This document shows positions 46,112-55,886 of a DNA stretch of 64,000 nt, in pieces (positions within the stretch are counted from its first letter, which is position 1; each line of letters opens with the position of its first letter). The notes under the pieces were generated by a model. The model ran no database searches. It was given only the letters and a program-made list of their open reading frames with translations, and was not told the origin of the DNA. The stretch covers positions 3,534,001 through 3,598,000 of the forward strand of contig OY725504.1 of the NCBI GenBank assembly GCA_963281255.1, given 5' to 3'. The position numbers were made by a program, and so were the translations under genes. The stretch is from Aphrocallistes beatrix. Its lineage: Eukaryota; Porifera; Hexactinellida; Sceptrulophora; Aphrocallistidae.

Positions 46112-49100
46112 TTATTTCGTCTTCCCGGGGGCGTAACCTGTGATCTTTCCAAGTCGGAATTTTTTGAGCAACCCCTTGCTGCCCTCTTTCCCGTACTTAG
46201 CGGAGAGGACGCGATTGGACATGATTTCGTCGTATCTCTCCTGGAACAGAGTCTTGATGGACTGCGAGAACTCCGGGTTGTCCCCCTGCTCCTGGAGGAA
46301 GTTGAAGAACATCTGAGTCTTGCAGAATTCGGACAAGAAGCGCCTGGAGGCTTTGCTCTTGATAGTCTTGAGGAAGGCCTTCGTGTTGAACTCGATGATG
46401 GTCGGATCTTCTGAGTTTGGTTCGGTGAACTCCGTGTACATGTCTAGAATCTCTATGAAGAATCGGACGAATGCCTCAATCACTACATCGCTCGTCTCCG
46501 GGGTATCTCTCCACGAGTCCAACTCGTCGCAGCCCCTCAGTACAGACTCCAGGGCCGCCTGCAGCTTGCTGGGGAGGATGCTCTCCTCGTCCCCGGCCTT
46601 GCGGATGAATTTCCGCTCGTCCAGAGAGAAGATGACCGCCTCTTCCATCTCCTCCCCCAGCTCGAGCACCGTGGGCAGGGAAGAGGGGAGCAGCCCCACG
46701 ATGTAGGGCGAGGGGGAGCAGCAGATGTGCACCATGGCCTCGGGCAGGACGGGGATGAAGACGTGCTGCCAGGAGAAAGGGTAGAGGAGAGCTGTGATGG
46801 AGTGGCAGCAGCTGGAGAGCAAACTCAGCTGCTCAGCGACGAAGATGATCCTGCGCTCCAGCAGGATGGCCGCGAACAGCTGCAGGGTCAGCTTGATGCC
46901 GAGGCAACAGAGGAGCTTAGAGAAGCTGACGTGCTCCAGTCTAGCCGAGTCTTGCGGCCGGTACAAGCTGATCTGACCCATCATCCCCTCTTTCGACTGG
47001 GAGATCATGGACTTGATTGACACGGAGTGCCCGGGAAGGGGCAGCGGGTGTGAAATGACGGTGCGAAGGAATGCGTAGACGAGCGCAGAAGATCGAGCCC
47101 TGCCCGCCTCCACTTGGTCCAGGATGGAGGAGTAGAGAGAGAAGCAGCCGAGGGGAGAGATGATGCAGTACACCTCTGGCAGGTCCTTGCCCTTCGGAAG
47201 TATGCGTCGGCAGTAGCCGAACTTCTTCTCCCCCAGCTCGTCCGTCAGCAGGAAGGAGTAGGTCTCGGACAGGTGGTTGTGAGAGGGCTTTAGGGTGGAC
47301 GGTTGCCAGAGACGAGCGTCCGGGAAGCAGAACTGAGGAACAGCGGCCAGCAGAGAGGTGGAAGCAGTATCGTTCATGGGAGGGAACCGGTACGAGATGC
47401 ACGGTTCGTACCCTTCTTGTGTCTTGCTCTTCGTGAGACCGACCACGATGACGTATTGGAACATTTTCTGCTCGCAGTCCCCTTCTGGCTCTGGTTCCGG
47501 TTCAGGCTTAGCCTTGCTCGGCGCGGCCTCCTTCTTATTCGCGTCTGTCATGGATCTGAGCATCTGCCGCTCCTTCTTCTTTATGCGCACGGACTCGCGG
47601 AATATCTCATGCGCGGGTCGCCGCGACCTGACGATAATCGCTCCTCCCTGGTCTTCGTCGTCCTCTGCCACAGAGGCGGTGGGGGTGGCGGGAACTGGGT
47701 TGCTCTGAGTGGGGTCCAACCGCTTGGCATAGGTGGGGGGCACGTTTCCGCCGAGCAGCTTCCCGAAGGCTCGGTTCACCTGGTCCCAGGGGCGGGTGCG
47801 AGTGGGGTTGGCGCTAGGGGTGCAGGGGATGGCGGTGGGGCCGCCGTCATGAATGAAGACAGAGGTGCTACTGGAGCTGGTGAGTGCTTCGGAGAGATCG
47901 TCCGTGGAATAGACTTGCCGAAGTCCTCTTTTGAACTGCTCCATGTCAGAGGCCGAGCTGGAGCTGTTCTCCACTGTCCCGCTGGCGCTGCTGGGAGGCG
48001 TGGACGGTCTGTCCACCAGGATGTAGTCGTCTAGGTAGGACTCCCTCGAGGAGGCGGGAAGCGCGTGTCTAGACGCGAGAGAGGGTCTGTCCAGGAGGGA
48101 ACTGGTGTTGGAGCGGGTGCGGGTGCGATTGGGAGGGGGCTGCGGGCCCACTTCGAACTGGCAGGAGAGCTTGGCCACTAGGCGCAGAGAGTTGATGTCT
48201 TGCACAGTGGGGTCTGTATCGTTGTCGAAAGAGGGGGAGAGGGGAATGCTGGATTTGGGCTCTGTAACCTCGGAGTAGGACTTGAGTAGACTTGGAGCAT
48301 CTGGAGTCTTGCTGGGTGTGTCATGTACCCGAATAGGGAGGGAAGAGAAAGCCTGATTGCCTGGGATGACGTTCAGAAGAGTCTGTGAGTTGTCTTTCTG
48401 TTTCTGTTTCTGTTTCGGTTTCTGCTTGCCCTTAAGGGCAGGCGAGAGGGTGTCAGGAGAGTCGCGGGCGGACTTGGTGACCTTGGTGAGGGAAGGAGCT
48501 CCCTTGGACTCGTGCGCTGGAGTGAGGACGGGGCTATGGCTGGGGGAGTACTTGTTCTTCTTGACGTGCTTCCCGATCTTGAACTTCTTCTTCACCGAGT
48601 ACGGACTCCCGTTCAGCTCCTGGATCGGGAGCTTGGAGAGGGAGGGAGGGGGAGGGGCAGTGAGAGGGGGAAGGGAAGGAGAAACGGTGTGGTTGGGAGT
48701 GAAGGGGGCACGCACATTAGAGGTGTGTTTGTTCTTTTTGTGTCTCTCTTCATCGATATTGAGAGACCTCATGAAGTTCACGTTGTCAATTGGAATCGCG
48801 CGGGGCCTTCTGCCAGGCTCCTGTTCGAACTGGAAGGAGACCGGATTGACAGGCGTGGTGAGCGGGGTGAGAGTGTAAGGGGGACGCTGAGCCTCTAGGA
48901 AGGAGTTCCGGTAAGGGAGTGGCACCTTAGGTGTGAGTTGGTCGCTATTGAGCGATTCCGCAGATTTGAGAACGAAGCGAGGAGGCTTTGGCCTGGGAGG
49001 GGGTCTCGGGAGACTGGGGGAATCGGGGCTGATCTTGCGGGGAGGGAGAGGCTGGCTGCTGTCTGTGTTATTGTGTGTCATGGCAGAGACAGAATTGGAA

Positions 49101-49138
49101 GCTAAAAACTCAAAATAGGCATTTTCGTGCGATAACAT
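46112..49138 (-). CDS. DENND2: DENND2-type DENN-domain Rab GEF
   Basis: Single exon, 1008 residues. The first half is disordered and Ser/Pro/Lys-rich with Pro motifs (SLPRPPPRPKPPRF) that could bind SH3 domains. A tripartite DENN module starts near residue 555: uDENN (MFQYVIVVGLTKSK, EPCISYRFPP), cDENN (LQLFAAILLERRIIFVAEQL, FSWQHVFIPVLPEAMVHICC, PYIVGLLPSS) and dDENN (about 870-960). The sequence is closest to the DENND2 group, GEFs for RAB9 (and RAB10/13 in some members) in endosome-to-TGN and membrane traffic. An ATG at 49081 (MTHNN) follows TTTTTAG by about 25 bases and may be the true start, because residues 1-19 are not family-like. Confidence 0.9.
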   Translation of the reverse strand: MLSHENAYFEFLASNSVSAMTHNNTDSSQPLPPRKISPDSPSLPRPPPRPKPPRFVLKSAESLNSDQLTPKVPLPYRNSFLEAQRPPYTLTPLTTPVNPVSFQFEQEPGRRPRAIPIDNVNFMRSLNIDEERHKKNKHTSNVRAPFTPNHTVSPSLPPLTAPPPPSLSKLPIQELNGSPYSVKKKFKIGKHVKKNKYSPSHSPVLTPAHESKGAPSLTKVTKSARDSPDTLSPALKGKQKPKQKQKQKDNSQTLLNVIPGNQAFSSLPIRVHDTPSKTPDAPSLLKSYSEVTEPKSSIPLSPSFDNDTDPTVQDINSLRLVAKLSCQFEVGPQPPPNRTRTRSNTSSLLDRPSLASRHALPASSRESYLDDYILVDRPSTPPSSASGTVENSSSSASDMEQFKRGLRQVYSTDDLSEALTSSSSTSVFIHDGGPTAIPCTPSANPTRTRPWDQVNRAFGKLLGGNVPPTYAKRLDPTQSNPVPATPTASVAEDDEDQGGAIIVRSRRPAHEIFRESVRIKKKERQMLRSMTDANKKEAAPSKAKPEPEPEPEGDCEQKMFQYVIVVGLTKSKTQEGYEPCISYRFPPMNDTASTSLLAAVPQFCFPDARLWQPSTLKPSHNHLSETYSFLLTDELGEKKFGYCRRILPKGKDLPEVYCIISPLGCFSLYSSILDQVEAGRARSSALVYAFLRTVISHPLPLPGHSVSIKSMISQSKEGMMGQISLYRPQDSARLEHVSFSKLLCCLGIKLTLQLFAAILLERRIIFVAEQLSLLSSCCHSITALLYPFSWQHVFIPVLPEAMVHICCSPSPYIVGLLPSSLPTVLELGEEMEEAVIFSLDERKFIRKAGDEESILPSKLQAALESVLRGCDELDSWRDTPETSDVVIEAFVRFFIEILDMYTEFTEPNSEDPTIIEFNTKAFLKTIKSKASRRFLSEFCKTQMFFNFLQEQGDNPEFSQSIKTLFQERYDEIMSNRVLSAKYGKEGSKGLLKKFRLGKITGYAPGKTK

Positions 49139-49600
49139 TATGAATGGCAGAATTATGAATAAAGCTGAATGGACAAGCGTATAAATAGTGAAGCCACCCT
49201 TACAATCTACAGCTTGCCATAATTTCAGTGTAAGCGCTGTTACAAGCTATACGAATGATTACTTGCGACAGGATTTACGCTGAATATATGATTACCCGAT
49301 TAGCACATCTCTAAATTTCAAAAGCGGTCACGTACATAATAATTTCATTTCAGATCTGTACAGCGTGTGGGTGTCAGGATAATTACCAATTGTTATATCA
49401 TATCACCACTATTACACAAAGGCACTGCTGTTGTGTGTGGTTTCCTGCTCTCTAATTGAATAGAACGAGCAGACGAGCTGACGCAGTCTGCAGAGTTACA
49501 CTACAACGCTGCTGCCTAATCAAAACAAACGATACACACAAGCAGCACGCAATAAAACACAGCAAAATCCCTAAGAGATGAAGTGACTGGGTAGCAGTAG
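49139..49600. other. Intergenic region between WDHD1 and DENND2
   Basis: 462 bp, AT-rich, with the WDHD1 3' end and the DENND2 upstream region. Nothing else is recognised. Confidence 0.45.
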
Positions 49601-52600
49601 CTAGGCTGTCTCCTTCCTCTCTTCTCTCCAGCGCTGAGTGGCCATCTTGATAAGATCGGACCGCTTGAGCTGAGGATTCTCAGCTTCTAAGAGAGGCAGA
49701 GTCTGCTCCAGCCACTCCCTGAATCCGATGGCTCTCTTCTCGCTGCTGTCTGTCTGAGTCTGTTCCTCACCCTCGCCCGTCGTCACCGCGCGGGCGCGGC
49801 CCTCTCCTGTCAGCGTGGACTGTCTGGAGGCGGGGACAGGAGCTGAAGGGGGAGGAGGGAGACTGGCTGCGCCTGTAGGCTTTCCTCCCATGGATTTCTG
49901 GATGACTGACTTGATGAAGTTCTTATCAATACTGGAGGCCCTAGCAGCAGCAGTACTGCTCTCCTTCTGTCTGAATGGGTTAGTCGGAGCGGTAGAGAAT
50001 ATGTTGGTCGCGGCCTCTCTACCTGCTTTAGCTCCAGATAAGAGGTGTCCGATCTCTTCCTCGGGGAGCAGAGATAAATTGCTATCGTTGTCTTCGTCCA
50101 AGCCTTCTAACACACAATCCGCGTCCATTTCAGCCAGAGAAGTGGACGCGGGGTTAGCGCGAGGGTTTGCAAGAGCTTCGTTGTCAGCGGAGAGGAGCGA
50201 GTCCATTCTCAGGCACAGCGACTTGAGCTGTAGCTGCGACGCGTACGAGATTGCCAGTTGTTTGTAGTGAGGAGTGAGATGCACGCCGACCTCCATCGCC
50301 CTCTGGAAGTAGCCCGATCTAGCGGCTAGAGCGTACATGCGCATGAGTCCCTCCTGCGACCCTCGAGCGGTGCGTCCGTGTGAAAATGAGGAGAGAAAGT
50401 AGTCCTTCTCCACGCTGCTCTTTTCCGAGGAGGTGGGGCAGAGGAGAGGAGAGTAGCTCTTGCACTGGACGGAGGGGCGAGGGTGCAGAGAGGGGAACTT
50501 TTCCCCGTGAGAGGGAAGGATGTACCTAGTGGCACAGGTTAAAGAATAGCATTGCCAGGAGTGGGTAAGGGCTCACCTGATCTCTTCGCTCGTCAGGCCG
50601 CTGCTCTCTTCTCCGGACGTTGGGAAGAGGGAGGGGGTGACGCCCAGAATAACGAGACAGTCTGCGTACTTCTTCTTACGCAACTCTTTGCTGAAATCCA
50701 ACATCGGCAGCCACGCGACGCCACGCATACCGACTCTGCCCACGTGGAAGTGTCCGGCGGAGTCTAAGGTCGCCGGCAAGTTAGAGACGGTCATTCCCAG
50801 CCAGCGGAGCTCCGAGAGTGGAGAGAGGGGCAGTCCGCCCTCGGAGAGAGGAGACAAACCCAGTCTCTCCGACACGGAGAGCAGGTAGTAGCTGACGCAC
50901 TGGTTGTCTCTCAGAGCAGAGTTCTGGTGGAACGCGACGATGAGACGCCGGCCCCTACCCGCGCTAGCTAGCGGGACTCCAGGAAGACGGAGCAGGTCAA
51001 ACTGTGTCCCCTCCAACCCGAATAGCCTGAGGACACAGGTGTCAGTGGCACACACCACCCAGCCCTTCCCAGCTGCGAGGGAGAGCGTGTGCTCCTCTTC
51101 AGGGAGAGTGGCAGTCCACTCCTTCGACCCGTCCCACGTATTAAACCTGTGAACTTGGATCGTTGTACGTTCCTTTTCTCCCGGATGAGAGGTGGAGGAC
51201 CTCTTGCCGCTGCCACCCAGCACCAGCAGCTCCTCTGTCAACACCCCCAGACAGAAGCTATACGGGTCTATCAGCTGCAGGGGATGGTGCACACCTCTGT
51301 CATGGAACTCCACCTACGAGCACGATCTCAACACTACGCACTGGCTATGAAGCGTGGCTAGCTCACCTCGATCATGAAGTTGAGGAGCAGGTGCTCGTTC
51401 TCAGCTTCTGAGGAGCCTGGGCTCCGGTGGCTGATCACCACTCCGACCAGGTTGTAGCAGAGGCAGACGTGCTCCCACGCAGCCGCCTCAGAGAGGAGCG
51501 GCCAAGAGCTGGGCTGGAAGCTCTCCTGTCTGCTCAGCCCCGGGTCTGGCGGTGCGGATTGTGCTGACTGAGAATAGTCTGCATCCGCGAACTCGACTTC
51601 AGTCTCAGACACGAACTTGCGCTTCTTAGCAGCGGTTCTGAAGAAAGCAGGGAATTTCTCAGGAGGTGAGTTTGAGAGATCTGAGAATTAACTGATAAAC
51701 AAGTGGAGATGCACATCAACTCTAGTCCTAACGTTTCAAACCTTCCTTCCCAGCGCGACTAGTTTCGTCTAGCTCCATGGCTTGTGGCTGGGGGATGGGA
51801 GGGGGCTCAGAGTTGGGAGGAGAGTCCTGGGAGTCGAACAGATCCGCAGCAGCAATCCCCTCCAACAGACTGTTCTCCTCAGAGTCCGCAGGGAGCTTAG
51901 GGCTCTCGCCTCCCGCTCCCAGCTGCAGACACTCGTGCAGGAGGAGGTACCCGGATTTGCTGAGAGCCGCCAGTGCGAGGGAGGGTCCCCAGCAGATAGA
52001 GGCGATCTCTCCTCGCAGGGTGTGGCGTAGTCGCCGGATGAGTTGGAAAGAGACCCGCACCGGATCTGAGAGGAGACAGGACCAGACCAGTACGTGTCCC
52101 TGCCCCGTCCCCGCCGCTAGGTGGTGCCCGTTCGGCGCCCAGCAGCAGCACTGGAACACTCCAGAAGAGCGCGCCTCTGTCTTCTCCGCGGTGTTCGCGT
52201 CAGAGGTCAATCTTGAGTAGAACGAATTAGATTCTATGGTCGGATATGAGAATGAAGAATCGACTAAAGTACCTCGCTATGATCTGGTGGTGCTGAGAGG
52301 AGACAACAGCGAGGCAGTGCTGCTCCTTGGAGAAGTGCGGTGTGGCGATCAAGTAGGCGTCAGTCCCGCCTGGAGAGAAGCGGGGGGAGACTGCTAGGAT
52401 GAGACGGGACGGGCAGAGGGAGAGGTCAGACACAGGAGCTGCTAAGACAGTGAGTTTGCTCAGAACTGTATGGGCGCTGGTGCACCAAATCAAGAGCTCT
52501 CCGTCACAGCTAGAAGAGCAGAGCGTCCGTCCGTCCGAGCTGAAGGAGAGGGAGAGGACGGGTGCGGAGTGAGCATCCAATACTTGGCACTTGGGACTGG

Positions 52601-53133
52601 TCGAAGAGATGCTATCCACGGGGATTAATTTGATCAGGAAGTCCGCCGCTCCGGCCGCTAGCCATACTCCACTCGTGTCAGAGGCTACTGCGTATACAGC
52701 TGACCCGAACCTGAATAATCCAACGCGTAAATCTAAATCTAAACGGCTCAGATGCAGTGGCAGGTCCTACCTCGTGAGGATCTTCTTCTTGTGCTTGGAG
52801 AAGTCGGAAGGGTTCAGACCAATCCAGTACAGAGCATTGTCCTCACAAGCAAACGAGACTCCTGGCTCTTTCCCTAGAAAGATGGAGCGTTTAAACGAGA
52901 TTATTTGAGAGAATCTTAGAGTGGAATGGAATACCTCTGACGTAGGCTAGTTGGTAGAGGGGAGAAGAGCCGATGTGGAGATCATTAGGCTCCTTCTCCC
53001 CAGACAGATCCAAAATCCTTATGTCCCCGTCAGCACCGCAGGAGAGCAGGTAGTCGTGGTCCAGCAGTGAGAAGAGGATGCAGTCTCCGAATCCTTCTGA
53101 GTGAGTGACGAATTCCTCAGACCCTTCGTCCAT
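49601..53133 (-). CDS. WDHD1: WDHD1/AND-1 (Ctf4), replisome hub protein (7 exons)
   Basis: Exons: 52935-53133, 52771-52873, 52273-52710, 51742-52211, 51367-51680, 50577-51313, 49601-50525; 1061 residues in frame (human 1129). WD40 repeats fill the N-terminus (LLSCGADGDIRILDLSGE, LSLSFSSDGRTLCSSSCDGE, CCCWAPNGHHLAAGTGQGHV). The SepB/Ctf4 trimerisation beta-propeller and helices follow (VEFHDRGVHHPLQLIDPYS, RMYALAARSGYFQRAMEVG). The C-terminus (GFREWLEQTLPLLEAENPQL) matches the start of the human HMG box but then stops. AND-1 links the CMG helicase to Pol alpha and other partners. It is 143 bp from the COX10 start. Confidence 0.9.
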
Positions 53134-53276
53134 TATCTCAGACCGCCTGGGAGTGTAGCTAGGTTATAGGGTACATACTCGTAGTAACTTGTTTCTCTAG
53201 AACTTTTTAATTACGTGTAAAATTATCTCCATTTCGTATAAAATCAATGTACATAAGTGAATAGAATGCTCTGATG

Positions 53277-54365
53277 CTAGACCACGTGCACATTATCCAT
53301 TTCGGTGTTCGAGACTGCCAGGCCACCACAATCTTCTTTGAACTCAGAAATCTGTGCAAATTCTTCAGTTCCCGCCTGCTTTTTGTTAATAACCATCAAC
53401 ATCATAAGCAGTGGGAGGTGCAGCAGAGTGACTCGGAACAGCTTTCTAGCACTGTCGTTGCTCCTCTCTCGGTAGAAGCGCCATCCAAACCAAGCCAGGA
53501 GGGCGTTGGGGATGAGCGAGTCCGCTATGAACCAGTAGGAGGTGACACCGAGGAGGGGGGCGGTGCAGGAGAGAGGTAGCATCAGTAGAGAGTATCTCAG
53601 TCCCACTCTAAAGTTCATTTCCGGGTCCTGCAGTGACATCATTGTGTACTTGGCTCTGCCATAGTCAGTACGTGTGTACCAGGAGAGGGAAGCGATGTGT
53701 GGGAACTGCCAAGCGAAGAGAACGGCAGCCAAGACACATGATTGGAGATTCAAACTCCCCATCGCAGCCGCCCAGCCCATGAGGGGCGGGACCGCACCGA
53801 CTAGAGACCCCACCCACGTGTTGTACACGGAGACTCGCTTCATCGGCGTGTAGACGCCCGCGTACAAGAGGATGTTGAAGAGGCCGAGGTAGGCGGTGAG
53901 CTCGTTCACTGCGAAGAAGAGGATGGAGCCGCCGAGAGCAGCGCTGGAGAGAGCGAAGAGACAGGCGTGTAGCGGGGAGATAACCCCGCGAACCAGCACC
54001 CTATGCGAAGTCCTGAGCATCTCCGAGTCATAGGACCTCTCCAGCAGCTGGTTGAAGGAGTTGGCCGATCCTGCACATAGGCCGGTGCCTACAACCGTCC
54101 ATACGATGCCGGTGCCTAGGGCACAGGGGGCTATGACGTAACCGCAGACAGCGGTAGATACGACAAGGAGAGAGAGACGGAATTTGGACAGACTCATGTA
54201 GACACGAGTCCAGTGCAGGAGGTTGTCCACGGACCCAGGCCTGAGAGGAGAGAGTGCGGGCTTCGTGGATGCATTCAACTTGAGAATGATGTGTAGGTTG
54301 CTGTGCTGAGATTTTAAAGATTTCAGAGAGGAGGGAATCCAACAACAACGCAACCTAGCTGTCAT
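53277..54365 (-). CDS. COX10: COX10, mitochondrial heme A:farnesyltransferase
   Basis: Single exon, 362 residues; human COX10 is 443. UbiA-type prenyltransferase with the polyprenyl-diphosphate site NSFNQLLERSYDSEMLRTS (NxxxExxxD form) and the second conserved loop (LFAWQFPHIASLSWYTRTDY, GRAKYTMM). Seven to nine hydrophobic helices are visible. The basic N-terminus (about residues 1-40) is a plausible mitochondrial presequence. It converts heme B to heme O for cytochrome c oxidase, in the inner membrane. The shorter N-terminus than in human is the main difference. CTAG occurs about 15 bases before the ATG. Confidence 0.95.
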   Translation of the reverse strand: MTARLRCCWIPSSLKSLKSQHSNLHIILKLNASTKPALSPLRPGSVDNLLHWTRVYMSLSKFRLSLLVVSTAVCGYVIAPCALGTGIVWTVVGTGLCAGSANSFNQLLERSYDSEMLRTSHRVLVRGVISPLHACLFALSSAALGGSILFFAVNELTAYLGLFNILLYAGVYTPMKRVSVYNTWVGSLVGAVPPLMGWAAAMGSLNLQSCVLAAVLFAWQFPHIASLSWYTRTDYGRAKYTMMSLQDPEMNFRVGLRYSLLMLPLSCTAPLLGVTSYWFIADSLIPNALLAWFGWRFYRERSNDSARKLFRVTLLHLPLLMMLMVINKKQAGTEEFAQISEFKEDCGGLAVSNTEMDNVHVV

Positions 54366-54491
54366 TAATGGGATGGGGTGCTAGCTAGGTAGAGACACTC
54401 TTACTCAGTTGCACGCACGCCACAGGCAAAGGATTATCTATCGTTACATTAATGTAATTTCATAGATGTAATAACTAAGTTAATTATACTG

Positions 54492-55130
54492 CTAAGACTT
54501 GCTAATTTTGATGGGTCTCAAGTCCTTATCAAAATAGTGCTGAGAGCGCTTCTCGGCTGGACAGAGCCGTATCATCAGCTCGAAGGCCGCCTGTCCCTTC
54601 TTAGGAATGTCGCTGTGCATAATGCGGCGGAAGAAATACTTCTTAGTGACGGTGATGCTGAGCGTGACCAAATATCTCCACTTCTCTCTCTCCGATAGGA
54701 TGATCTGTCGCATTCCGGGCTTCAGCACTTTGGGCGTCTCTTTCGACTTGTCCCGCTTCTCTATGTTGACAATCTCGGCGCGCTTGGTCTTGTAGTAGAT
54801 CCCGTTCAGCATTGGATAGACTTGAGTATCCAATGTGAAGAAGTCCCCCAACTCAATGATGTGGCTGTCTCTCCCCGCCACAGTCAGAGGGTAGTGGTTC
54901 ACCCTCACGCGGTTGTAGTACTTGTGTTTCTTCGCATTTTTGTGCTCCACGTTACAGTGGAGAGATTGGCCGATCAATATCCTGAGAGACTTGAGGTGCC
55001 GCACGCGGACTTGCTTAGTGAACGGATTGCTGACACGGTCTGTGTTGTGTGGACGTATGTCAGGGGTGCTACGATGGAAAGAACGCGTAGAGGCGATCTT
55101 CCAGTTTGTGCTTATAAGTCGAGGTAGCAT
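54492..55130 (-). CDS. Probable mitochondrial protein, unrecognised
   Basis: About 212 residues from MLPRLISTNWKIASTRSFHR, whose basic, Ser/Arg-rich start resembles a mitochondrial presequence. The frame is open to an ATG at 55214, but that upstream stretch is hydrophobic and would overlap the SSU72 3' end region; TTAG lies five bases before the chosen ATG. The body is very basic (KNAKKHKYYNRVRVNHYP, RDSHIIELGDFFTLDTQVYP, KKYFFRRIMHSDIPKKGQAA), as in mitochondrial ribosomal proteins, but I cannot name a family. It lies between SSU72 (100 bp upstream) and COX10, also mitochondrial. Confidence 0.6.
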   Translation of the reverse strand: MLPRLISTNWKIASTRSFHRSTPDIRPHNTDRVSNPFTKQVRVRHLKSLRILIGQSLHCNVEHKNAKKHKYYNRVRVNHYPLTVAGRDSHIIELGDFFTLDTQVYPMLNGIYYKTKRAEIVNIEKRDKSKETPKVLKPGMRQIILSEREKWRYLVTLSITVTKKYFFRRIMHSDIPKKGQAAFELMIRLCPAEKRSQHYFDKDLRPIKISKS

Positions 55131-55230
55131 TATAGCTAATACAATATTAATTAGAATTAAAACTGTAAGCAAAGGTTGAGCAAACAAACAAGCGTTCCCA
55201 CAATAGTCTATCAAACAGATTGAATGGGTG

Positions 55231-55815
55231 CTAGTAGAACATAATGGCGTAGAGCAAGTTATTCCAGTCAGAGCTGTCCATGCGAATGATGACCTCCTCG
55301 ATGTATCCGTCCAGGTCCGCGGAATCCTTCACCTTCTGGCAGAAGTCGTTGATGGTGATCGCCCCCAGCGTGGCCGCCTCGTGGTTGTCCATGATGTCGA
55401 TATTGACCACGTAGACGGGCTTGTAGAGGCGGACCGTTCTGTTCTCGAACTCCTCCAGCACCTGGTCGTACACTCGCTCCTCGCACGTCAGGATCAGGTC
55501 GAAGAGGAGGGGAGAGTCTTGGAATCGCTCAGGCTTCGGTTTGATCCTCCTGTTCCGATCCAGCATCCGCAGGATCCCATTGCCCGTGTAGAGCTGATGG
55601 TCCTTGCTGGCCAGGTCCCTGTACATCTCCTCGTACGTGGTGTTGAAGTCGTAGATGTTAGGCTGGTGCATGCTAGCGCCCGGCAACTTCACCTGGGTGC
55701 CGGAGCCGAAGCTATGCACATCGAAGTCTTTCTTTTTGAGGAAGGCGTGCGCCTCCATGCTCCTGTTCTGGTTGCTGGAGCACACCACGGCTATCTTCAT
55801 GTCTTCCTTCTTCAT
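55231..55815 (-). CDS. SSU72: SSU72, RNA polymerase II CTD phosphatase
   Basis: 194 residues from MKKEDMKIAVVCSSNQNRSM, the same length as human SSU72. The Cys-based phosphatase loop VVCSSNQNRS (CX5R) opens the protein, and the aspartate region (VYVVNIDIMDNHEAATLGA) and LTCEERVYDQVLEEFE are near-identical to the family. It removes Ser5 (and Ser7) phosphates from the polymerase II CTD within the cleavage/polyadenylation complex. The frame is open to 55848 but that extension is not conserved. GTAG lies five bases before the ATG. Confidence 0.97.
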   Translation of the reverse strand: MKKEDMKIAVVCSSNQNRSMEAHAFLKKKDFDVHSFGSGTQVKLPGASMHQPNIYDFNTTYEEMYRDLASKDHQLYTGNGILRMLDRNRRIKPKPERFQDSPLLFDLILTCEERVYDQVLEEFENRTVRLYKPVYVVNIDIMDNHEAATLGAITINDFCQKVKDSADLDGYIEEVIIRMDSSDWNNLLYAIMFY

Positions 55816-55886
55816 CAGACCTACAGCTACGCGTACGTTTAAGAACACTCGTTATAACCTATGCACACAAATAATGGATAAAGTAT

